64,000 nt of DNA. It comes from Allacma fusca (Eukaryota > Arthropoda > Collembola > Symphypleona > Sminthuridae). Under the pieces are notes generated by a model. It saw only the letters and a program-made list of their open reading frames with translations. It searched no databases and was not told where the DNA came from. Of the stretch, positions 12,441-21,862 are shown piece by piece. How positions within the stretch are numbered: position 1 is the first letter of the stretch; the number at the start of each line of letters is the position of its first letter. The position numbers were made by a program, and so were the translations under genes. The DNA lies in assembly GCA_947179485.1 (NCBI GenBank), contig OX359246.1:29264001-29328000 (forward strand). Direction: 5' to 3'.

Positions 12441-12599
12441 GTGGAATACCCATGGATTTGATTACTATGGATTGACCAAGCATCGGCTGCCCGCATATTA
12501 CCATTGAAAAAGCTGCCCTTGAATCGGCCTTAAATTAGCTGTCCATGAACTACCTATGGTTTTTCTATTCATCAATTGCTCATGGATGCCCTACTCTTG

Positions 12600-13529
12600 G
12601 AATGTTCTAAGGATGGTTTTGTGCAAATTTGATAAGTTACAGTTGAGATGATGACAGGTTCAGAAAGAAATTTGTACGCGATCAAGAAATTTGTAAACAC
12701 AGTGAAGGTTTTATGTAGGGTTTGCTGTTAGTCTTCATTACCTTTATTATGGCACGTTTAGAATCTATTGCATTTACGTTACGTAGCAGCACATAGCGGC
12801 GACCTCTTATGTTGACAGTGGTTTGTCATTCCAGAAAGGGAACGGAATTAGTACCGCTACTTAAGATATCTACTGTATTAGGATTACTCTACAAATGAAG
12901 TGTTAACGTGTAAATTGACCCATCTTTGAAACGCGTTAAATGTAATAAAGTTACCTGTTGTTACTATATCATTTAACCCTTCGAAGTTGATACGTATAGC
13001 TGAACAGTCGGTAGTAGCGAACTTGCTATATAGTAATTTGCCCTTAGACAGCATCTCCTTTATATTCGTAAAAATAAAGGATCCAAGGTTATACCAGGAT
13101 ATAAGGTTCATTAGGATCGCATTCAAAGTCCCTTGGAAACTAGTATATAGAAAATTTGCAGTTGATTTGGAACGTCCGACCATTTATTAGGCTTCGGGAA
13201 CATCTGGGCAACAAATAAAATCTTGGGGTACTGGGAATTACATGGTAACACTGGAAAACTATTAGGAATTAATTACCTTTTAACTTCATTTCACTGTATA
13301 GTATGTACCAGCAATTGAATGTTGCTGACAATTATTTTTGCGAGAATTCGATTCAGCGATGCTACTTGAATAAATGTTTACGTTGAAAATGTATTCAGTC
13401 AAACGTAAGTCAAGTACGACCATCTCCCTTATCACCAGTTACTTAGCCTTTTACATATAATGCCATGGTCACTTGTCATACTGCACTGACTCAATAATAA
13501 TTTGAACAAATTGAGGGGTGATATGCGTA
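12600..13529. other. Unique interior of the Foldback-like element, no gene recognised
   Basis: Single-copy AT-rich sequence between the left arm and the nested MITE. The longest frame (12884-13183, minus, 99 codons) has no recognisable motif and no sign of a MULE DDE transposase. Confidence 0.5.
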
Positions 13530-13951
13530 CAGAGGTGTGGAATATTTTGAAATATTATATTTAAAATACATTCCGTATTTTGTATTTGGTGTTTTTGTCG
13601 CCGTTAATGTTTCAAGATATTTTGTATTTCGTATTTTGTCAGTACTAAAATGTCACTGTATTTTGTATCTCGTATTTTCAAGAGCAACGAATGCTATGAT
13701 ATTTTGTATTTATTTATCTTGTAACGTTGTCCATTCCATATTTCAAATACAAAATGTCATTTCAAAATACATAGCTCTGACCCCTATCAAAGCTGTCCGT
13801 AGCACATGATCAAATAAATATTTTAAAGCTAAAAACGCCAATTTGAAACAAGTTTTTCAACGTTTTGGTTTGCAGGGCTTAGTTTGTGGATAAATGCATT
13901 AAATTCAATGTATGTGGGGGCATTAGAAAAAAATAGTTTTCCACACCCCTG
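13530..13951. mobile_element. hAT-type MITE nested in the Foldback element
   Basis: Ends are CAGAGGTGTGGAA at the left and the inverted CAGGGGTGTGGAA at the right. The flanks are a perfect 8-bp duplication, tatgcgta (13522-13529 and 13952-13959). Length is 422 bp and the interior is rich in TATTTTGTATTT-like repeats with no coding capacity. Being inside the Foldback interior, it is either younger than that element or was carried by it. Confidence 0.9.
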
Positions 13952-13959
13952 TATGCGTA

Positions 13960-14330
13960 TCGTAGTAGGATCATTTCCAACAGTTTACACGTAAAAACTA
14001 CCAATGAATAATTAATTTACTCATTTCGTACCTATGCGATGTTAGCCATCGATTAAGAATAATTTTCAATTAAATAATTCCATGAATTATTGGTTTTTAA
14101 ATTTGTAAAGAAAAGTACTCACTGGAAGTCGCAGTAAGTCATAAATTATGTTTCCATGTTGTTCGCATTCCAGTATTTGTTACAACGATATGTAATTAAT
14201 GTAGATTATTTGTTATCGCAATTTACAAATAATTTTGCAGCCGAGAGCAGGTTTTAATAAACACTCGAAGGCGCCGTCCTACAATCTTGTAATTATATAT
14301 GGGATTGATAATGTATGCAGGCTTTCTAGA
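13960..14330. other. Foldback interior, right part, no gene seen
   Basis: AT-rich unique sequence between the nested MITE and the right repeat arm. No motif or reading frame of interest. Confidence 0.5.
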
Positions 14331-15480
14331 GGTATTCCAAGGGCACCCAATCCATGGGTATTGCATAAGCTAGCATTTTATAGGTATTTTATGGGCACCT
14401 GTTCCATAAGTATTCAATGGGCACCCATACTATAGGTACTCCATGGGCACCCATTCTACAGGTATTCCATGGGCACCTATTACATGGATATTTCATGTGC
14501 ACTCATTCCATAGATATTCCATGGGCAGTCATTTAATCGGTATTCCATGAGCAGCCATTCCAGGGGTATCCCATGTAATCCCATTCCTTGGGTATTCCAT
14601 GGGCACACATTCCATGGGTATTCCATGGGCACACATTCCATGGGTATTCCATGGGAACCCATTTCATGGGTATTCCATGGGCACCCATTCCATAGATATT
14701 CCATGGGCAGCCATTTAATGGGTCTTCCATGGGCAGCCATGTCATGGGTATTCCATGGGCAGCCATTCCATGGGTATTCCATGGGCAGACATTCCATGGG
14801 TATTCCATGGGCAGCCATTCCATGGGTATTCCATGGGCAGCCACTCCATGGGTATTCCATGGGCAGCCATTCCATGGGTATTCCATGGGCAGCCATTCCA
14901 TGGGTATTCCATGGGCAGCCATTCCATTGGTATTCCAAGGGCAGCCATTCCAAGGGTAACCCTTGGGCAGCCATTCCGTGGGTCTTCCATGGGCAGCCAT
15001 TCCATGGGTCTTCCATGGGCAGCCATTCCATGGGTCTTCCATGGGCAGCCATTCCATGGGTCTTCCATGGGCAGCCATTCCATGGGTCTTCCATGGGCAG
15101 CCATTCCATGGGTCTTCCATGGGCAGCCATTTCATGGGTCTTCCATGGGCAGCCATTACATGGGTCTTCCATGGGCAGCCATTCCATGGGTCTTCCATGG
15201 GCAGCTTTCCTTGGGTAATTTATGGGCACCCATTCCATGGGCAATTTATGGGCACCCATTCCATGGATAATCCATGGGCACCCATGCCATGGATAATCCA
15301 TGGGCAGCCATTCCATGGGTATTCCATGGGCACCCATTCCATGGGTAATCCATGGGCACTCATTCCATGGGTATACCATGGGCACCCATTCCATGTGTAT
15401 TCCATGGACATGGAATCCATAGTTGTAAATTTGGCATCTTTTCACCATTCCATGGTCTCCATGGCCATGGAATTTTTCCA
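14330..15480. repeat. Right Foldback arm: inverted copy of the 26-bp repeats
   Basis: Same 26-bp unit as the left arm but in inverted orientation, more copies (about 44) and a longer stretch. Two subtypes alternate in blocks: units with TATTCC (inner) and units with TCTTCC (14980-15210). Arm lengths differ (about 0.8 and 1.15 kb), so the arms evolve by unequal exchange. Very long predicted proteins read through here are artefacts of a stop-free repeat. Confidence 0.95.
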
Positions 15481-16176
15481 TGGATTTTAGCAACACCCGA
15501 CATTTATGGTCAGAAAATGTTTATGTACTCCAAAGATTCTTTTGATATTGAACCAATGGAAGTAGGTGTTAGCAAATATTTTCCTCAGCTAGCTGGTATA
15601 ATAGCCTAACTGCTTTTTCATTTATGAAACTATAAATTTGTTTTCTGAATATTTGCTATGATTGAATCTAAGACCAATAAATATTGCGCTGCTAATGATG
15701 AATGGAATAATATTGCAGTTGCGTTCAATAAGTACGTTGCAAATTTCAAAAACAGTAGGATTTATGACTACTGGAATCGGAATCGACAGGATCAGAATGA
15801 GCTTGCAGGTAAGCAATTTGCTAAGAATCATGTCAAGACGGAGAAATACTATGACGAGAACGCGAGAGAAGAACTTTCAGTCCGAGAACCAGTAAATTTA
15901 GCATTGCAGCTTTATAAGTATGGTGTAAAAAGTGCCTCGGTGTGCTTTATACTTGAGCAAGTTATAAACAAGTGTAATTTACTGTTGTATATTTTTAAAA
16001 ATGTCATTTTGGTTGGAGTTCCACTTGTGAAAAAATGTTTGTTGCACTTTTGGGAGTACGTCAAATTATTACAATTCAGTTCTTTTGCAAATATAATTTT
16101 TAGAATAGTTAGTACATTTACACAACTAATTTCAGAAGGAATTACTAAAGAACAAAATCGCTGTAAAAAACAATAA

Positions 16177-16555
16177 ATCGCAGGATAATGAATACGTTAC
16201 TATTATTAAATGTCCCGTGCAGTCATAACAAACTGTCCTCACTTCATCTACCTGCTCCTGAGTTGAAATGCCCATTAAGTCTCCCCTTTGAGGGACTATG
16301 TATCATGTTTTCATATTTGATAAATTATAAATCTTTTCTTAATGTACATTGATAATGGAATTTCTGATATAAATTTCAGTACATGTAAATATACGTTCCA
16401 CTAACAAGTTAGTTTACCACTAATTTAACACAATCCTCACGAAATATTGTAGCCGATGGTAGTTGTTTTTTTCGAATTTGTTGCTTGTATTACATTAATC
16501 TGTTTACATTAATTAGCATTAACATTTAAAAATTAAAGTAATCAGCTCAGTAATT
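16177..16555. other. IR copy 1 3' flank, no gene
   Basis: The first part (to about 16230) matches the flank of IR copy 2 (aggataatgaat and aaatgtccc are shared with 26570-26610), so it belongs to the duplicated block. Beyond that nothing is recognised. Confidence 0.6.
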
Positions 16556-17781
16556 GAATGAGGAGAATGAGAGGCGAGACGCTACGATGACCTTTGAAGG
16601 ATTTACTGAACAGGAATTTGAGGACAAAATCGAAAAGGTGACAAATTATGTACCAAGAAAACGGATACAGGAACCTCAACAAAGTTCTTCGAAGTATGTA
16701 CCAATTCATACGCAACAAAAACATTTAGAGGAAAGGAGTTTATCGGACCCGTGGTCCGAAATACTACACATAATGACCTGTGAGGAGTTCTGTTTATTTA
16801 TAATGTGAAACAGCTATCAGAAGTGGCAAATCATCCTGACGTTATGGTAACCAAGAGGAGACGTGAGAATAATGAACAACTGTTGATGCATAAGAATGAA
16901 CATGAATGTATTAAAGAATATCACGTATTCAATGAGGAATCTGATCTGCATGCAAGAGTTTTCGATTCAGATGTCTATGCAACACGATTGATTTGGTGGA
17001 CCAGTGCGGCTCTCAAATTGATTTTCCTGTTTTAGCCGCGTTTCGGTATGACTAAGTAATTATTTCCCTTTTTTGGGGGAAATGTGCCAAGAATAGAACT
17101 TTAACTATTACCCCAGTTACTAACACTAATGATTTTGTTGACATAACTGTTATTAAACTTGTTATTGCTGTTATTATTATTGTTGTTGTTAATCGTGAAG
17201 CTATTGGTAAATTAATGCTAGTCCCAGTAGATCGATCGGCTACCACTGGGTAGGGGCCGAGCCTGAATGTTGGAAGCCAATCTTGCTCTGCAGTCCAAGG
17301 CACTTGTATTACAGTAAAAGTAGCAGCGTGGGGTGTAAAACCAGAATATTATTATAAATTGTTGGTGTTCATGATAAAAGTATATAAGACAAATAAAAGA
17401 GTTTATTTGCAGTTAAGATTGTGCATTAACCCTTAAATCGGTCATTACAGAACATAGTAGAGATAAATGCCACGGACTTGGTGAAGACCCATCCTAATGC
17501 AGTGGTAACGAGTTATGTTTTTGAGTACTGTAAAGTGTTGTGAGGGCGCACAAGGTCGAAATTTATGCTATTGCACACCGCAGATACCAATCATAATTCA
17601 CATGTTCTGCATATGCTAATGCACATTTGATATGGTCTTGATCTATATTAAAAAACATGGTATGAAGCACTAATTTACTAAAAATATTCCTGTGGTAATG
17701 GACAATATTGATCGTTGAAATTGTGCTAAAATAATGGTATAAACGTGAACACAAAATTAATGCATAGAAATCATACGCCTC
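16556..17781. repeat. Dispersed 1226-bp copy of part of the 3.7-kb tandem unit
   Basis: The segment has the same length as, and appears identical by eye to, 45452-46677, in the same orientation. It shares the variants special to the first array unit (ggcaaatcat, cccttttttgggg, gtgccaagaat, tgagggcgc) and not those of later units. Match begins at gaatgaggag and stops abruptly at acgcctc. No terminal inverted repeats, target duplication or poly-A tail were found at its edges. It contains a 3' part of the 121-codon plus-strand frame and the 3' part of the 112-codon minus-strand frame of the array. Confidence 0.9.
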
Positions 17782-20224
17782 AGAAATAAAACTAGATTTT
17801 ACTCAAAATGGGGAGTAAAGTATTAATTCAAAAAAACTAGGGAAATATAAGGAAGAAATTTCAGTTCTTTGGAACTAAGGTGGTCGCACAAGAAAATCTT
17901 AATTCTGGTGTAACCCCTAAAAAACTGGTTACAATGTTGGAATCAGTTAAAATTTTGAGAAAAAATATAGAAAAGCTGTAGATGAATGGATAAATACTGA
18001 CTAGATATGTATCTTCATATTTTAGTGGATACTCCAATATAAATTGTTGGTTATATAGAAGTGTAAAAATGGTTGGCAAGCCAGAGGAATTAACGTCTCA
18101 CAAATAGTAACATTACGTATTGATAGGGCCAAAATAAAGTGACGCCAATTTAATAACAATTCAGATTGAAATTACAAGTAAGAACAACGTTTTTTTCAAA
18201 TAGCACATTGGTATCGGCAGTCATTATAAAGGCAAATACGCTGGTAGCCATAATGTGATCCTAGAAACATTCCATGACGCTGGTTTTCAGGAGCAGGACA
18301 TAACATAACGTTTTCCAGAATTTCCACTTCACACGTTAGCAATTGTAAAACAAAGCCAAAAATTAATTTCGATGCTATCATTAGAGGTGAAAAGAGTATT
18401 TAGAAACTTTTTTAGAAGTTTTTTTTTATTTCAAAAGGACTCGGAAGTCAACAAGAAAGTACTTCGAATATTTTCATTGTATGACTGGCAGGAGTGTACA
18501 TCGTTATATTGGCATCGCTTATGACTGTAGCATTATCATATATTTACGACTGGCTGTCACCTTACTTGAATCCGAATTGATAATTGTGTCACACCAGAAG
18601 GTATTGAAACAATCGTGCATTTACAAGTCATTTTATTTCACTCGATAGTCTAGCAAACGTTTGATGAAGAGTTTGACCATTGACACTGGCCGTCGACTGG
18701 CCGTGGACGTCGCGTCGGGTGCAACTAAACAAATTTATTTACTTAATAATAATTTTTTTAAATTTAAAGTTATTAACTACAGGTACAAATTCAAACCTTA
18801 GGACAACAATATAGCAACAACTCGATCAAAATCCGCACACTCCAAAAAGCTAATGATGACCTCCACTTGAAGAAAGCTATTGTCATTACAAATGTAGAAC
18901 CTAGAACGTCGAATGACAGGGGCAACTACGATAAGTGGCCCAAGTTACTATCAACAAACCAATAGACCCGAGAAAAGGATGTCACGTTGGTGGGTGAGAA
19001 TTCACGGGAAGGAAAGGCAACTTTTCCAACTACGATAAGTGGCCCCTAATTACTATATTTACCCCAAGTTTCCGAGCCCGGCATCATAATTGACCTCATT
19101 GAGAGTTGACCAGGTTGAAACATAACCCGTCGTTTCGGACGTTCAGCTTACAATTAGTTTAGTTTAGGACATGAAATGGGTGCCAATGTGACTGCGACGG
19201 TCCCTTCGGGGCCATCATAGGCATGACACCAATTTCCAACCTAACCAAAACTAACCTTGACTGTCCACCAACAGAATCCACACCTGGTCGGACAAGATGC
19301 AAATGGAGATGCAAAAGGAAGAAAGAATGAGTTCATCGTGTCGAGTTGAGTTTTACTGAGAAACCTTAATTGAATTCAGCGGAAGCAATGAGATGATGTT
19401 CTTGCCACCAACTAATAATTCCCTCCTCCCTACCCACAAAAATCAGTTGATGTTGGTAATGGTTGAACGGCTTACAATTGTATTACCATAGTATTAAAGC
19501 TACCACAGCGAGAGCTATTTAGTTACTGGTACGAGGAGAAGGGGCGAAAGGAAATATTTAATCTAGCACATAATTTGAGGAATTTAGAAAAGATTTGCTA
19601 GTGTTATGGAATTTATAACCTTGAACTCGAGAACATCTCCAGCAGTGACCTGCGTCAACGCGGGCTACATATCGAAGTTCGGGGTCGTTTATCGTATTTC
19701 GGGAAATTGGGCTTTGCTTTCGATTTCATCTACACAGCTACATATGCCATTAGATAAGTGCTCCCACTCTCCTGACTGAGCTAGGATTTTCAGTGTTGTT
19801 TTCATGTTATCTTTCCATCATATAGCTATTAACCGAGATGATGAGTGATGTACCCGAATGTATGATGCCCGGCATACAATCACATGGCACATAAATTTTC
19901 ATGGCATACATATACCTAGTATAATCACACATCAATGTCAAAGCACACATATAACAGCTAAGAGAGTGAAAGGCGAAGCTTTAGATAGAGAGTAGAGAGA
20001 GGCAAGTGCTATGCAAATATCATTCAAGATGATAATTATGTTTACGTCATGATGCTCTGAATTTAAATTACAAAATTGTTATCTATAGATGTTCAAATTA
20101 CCTAATTACAAATAATAACACTGAGAAATAATTCGCTGCATGTTTTTACACGGCATTCAATTCCTGGACGTAGTTTTATTTAAATTCTGCTCAGTACTTT
20201 CACATTCAATAAAGTTAATCGTTC
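17782..20224. other. Intergenic stretch with little recognisable content
   Basis: AT-rich sequence without a convincing gene. A perfect 18-bp direct repeat (aactacgataagtggccc) lies at 18924-18941 and 19028-19045, each followed by a related attactat-like stretch, which suggests a small decayed repeat. One small minus-strand frame is listed separately. Confidence 0.5.
18196..18381 (-). CDS. Small open frame with signal-like N-terminus and cysteines
   Basis: 61 codons. The N-terminus (MIASKLIFGFVLQLLTCEV) is hydrophobic like a secretion signal, and the C-terminal half has cysteines at CPAP and CLYNDCRYQC, four after the putative signal. Small secreted peptides can look like this, but there is no recognised family, no verified start context and no homologue in the window. 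It is an uncertain call. Confidence 0.2.
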   Translation of the reverse strand: MIASKLIFGFVLQLLTCEVEILENVMLCPAPENQRHGMFLGSHYGYQRICLYNDCRYQCAI

Positions 20225-20350
20225 TAAAGGCTAAATCCGTCACAACTTTAGCTGACGTCAGCATGGCCACCCGTGTTTTATTATAAAACCTCAAGGACAT
20301 TATCTAAAACTAAATTCATTGCACGAATGCACAAGGACATAATGACAAAC

Positions 20351-21524
20351 CAGGGTTGGCAAAAAACCGGAATGTATTGATAAAGTCCAGGCCAGTGGAA
20401 AAAATCGGATGTTACCGGTTGTTATTGGATACTGGCATTAATGGGATTGTATTAATAAATGCCAATTCTTTCCAAGCTACAACATTTCTGTCCATACCAA
20501 CGGCATCTATTGGTTCATACCGGATTTTATTGGTTTTTGGTCTGAATTGGCAACAATACATGCATGCGTGTATTTTAAGGTGAAACGATGCATTTTCAAT
20601 ATTATTTTGTAGTTGGTTGTACAGCTAAACGTGGAATCAGAATGTTTAACTCAAACCTGGGATTGTAAGGCATTCCTCATTTAACGTAGCTGTATAATTA
20701 ACAGTTAGTTTCCCCGCTGTTCAAGCACTAGGGATGCCAATGGTCTGGTCCGGACCATTACTAATGGTCCGTTGTTGGTCTGGTCCGGCCTGGTTCCAGA
20801 TTTGTATGGTCTGGTCCGGTCTGATCCAACACTTGGACCAGACCAGATACAATTGGTCCAACTTCAGGACCAGACCAGACTACAGGACCATGGTCTCAAA
20901 AGTACGCAAAATAAAAAATCATGAGTAAACGAAATCCTATGGAACAAATTAAAAATGTCATTTCTGGGGATGCAAGAAGAATTTGACTGGGTAAAATGTG
21001 ATTATTTAATTGCTCTCAATGGTTTTCTGGACCATGGTCCGGACCATGGTCTTTGGTCTGGTCGGGTCCGAACGACTGGATCAAACCATTGGTTTGGTCC
21101 GAAAAACTGAACCAGACCAGTTTCATAAAATCTGGATCAGACCAGACCATTGGCATCACCATCAAGCACGTTGTAAGAAGCAATTGTTGGCCACCCCAAG
21201 AGTGACTGTTGGTCTTTCCTTTTTTCGTCACTTTATCAATACATTCCGGGTTTTTGCCTTGGTTTTTGCCCGGAATGATTAACCAACACTGTTGTACACA
21301 TTACGCTTAATTAGCAGTATTAGTCTAGCCAATTCTTTCCATGAGATTTATATGTCCATGCCACTGGATGATTCCGGTTACAACCGGTTTTTATTGGCTA
21401 GTGGATTGTACTGGTCGAAATTAATTTTAGCCAATTGTTTCCATCAAGCGGCTTACTCCAGGCCGGCTGGAACCGGTTTTTATCCAATACATTCCAGGCC
21501 AATACAAGCCACTTGCCAACCCTG
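20351..21524. mobile_element. hAT-type MITE in the IR copy 2 upstream region
   Basis: The left end is CAGGGTTGGCAA and the right end its exact reverse complement. Flanking duplication is tgacaaac at 20343-20350 and 21525-21532. CAGGG ends with 8-bp duplications identify the hAT superfamily. Length is 1174 bp, with repeated GGCC-AG-GG and ACCGGTT-like subterminal motifs and no transposase. A second MITE (20729-21161) is inserted in it. It lies about 340 bp upstream of the IR copy 2 start codon and could affect its promoter. Confidence 0.92.
20729..21161. mobile_element. hAT-type MITE nested within another hAT MITE
   Basis: Ends are TAGGGATGCCAATGGTCTGG and, inverted, TGGTGATGCCAATGGTCTGG. The flanking duplication is tcaagcac at 20721-20728 and 21162-21169, perfect 8 bp. 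Length 433 bp. The interior consists largely of GGTCTGGTCCGGACC-like motifs on both strands, so single strands could fold extensively. Confidence 0.92.
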
Positions 21525-21862
21525 TGACAAACCAAAAGGAAAGCAGTTCTTTTTGTCTATCGTGTAAATAAGGACAAACTTTTATTCAAGCCTGTCTTTG
21601 CGCTAGACCGTTTATAATTCATATAAAGAATAATGCAACAAATTTAAAGTAATACTAAAAGAATGGTTATCTGCACATGTGTTTCTTGAATGCCGCTCTG
21701 TCGTGCACAATACCTTTGTAATACGATACTCTGTAAAATTTGAAAACATGTAGGTACAAAACTCTTAGTCAGAGCGATTGCTCCAAATAAGCACGTTTAA
21801 TCCGTGAAAAGGTTGCTGATAATAAATTTCATTAGATTATCGTTACTCCCTAAAAATCTGGA

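Larger units (their letters stand above)
11598..15498. mobile_element. Foldback-like transposon with 26-bp repeat arms and 9-bp target duplication
   Basis: The element begins GGGTGTTGCTAAAATCC and ends with the exact reverse complement; the outermost 100 or so bases of the two ends are identical in inverted orientation. It is flanked by gacatttat at 11589-11597 and 15499-15507. The paralogous IR copy 2 has one uninterrupted gacatttat at 24597-24605, which is an empty site. Long inverted arms made of short tandem repeats plus a 9-bp duplication match Drosophila FB elements, which are placed in the Mutator-like (MULE) superfamily. The central 1.9 kb shows no transposase, so it is non-autonomous. 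It inserted in an IR exon and carries a nested hAT MITE. Confidence 0.93.
9864..16176 (+). pseudogene. Ionotropic receptor (IR) copy 1, interrupted by a Foldback-like element
   Basis: Divergent chemosensory ionotropic receptor: a ligand-gated cation channel of the sensory-neuron membrane, related to iGluRs. Exons: 9864-11303, 11505-11597 continuing at 15508-15595, and 15719-16176. Without the insertion the total is 2079 bases and in frame. The start at 9864 is preferred over 9804 because IR copy 2 begins at the same residue and a signal peptide follows (VYLVILIFVFPTATTS). A long ectodomain is followed by M1 (about residues 326-348, VWAGFVISFFAM), a pore-loop region (SIALLNPVIDQSAFASV), M2 (VISIWFLALIAIV), the S2 signature PSTFEELANSHYEIG, and near the C-terminus LALQLYKYGVKSASVCF before the last membrane segment. 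The inserted element brings a stop three codons past the junction (GCC then TAA), removing half of S2 and the last helix. A possible 72-nt intron at 15809-15880 is in frame either way. Confidence 0.85.

Noticed and set aside
14480..15496. 338-codon minus-strand frame and several 170-220-codon plus-strand frames
   Set aside because: Same stop-free Foldback repeat. Length has no meaning here.
18924..19045. Pair of 18-bp direct repeats as a target duplication
   Set aside because: Too long for a target duplication and no terminal inverted repeats inside; treated as a small local repeat.
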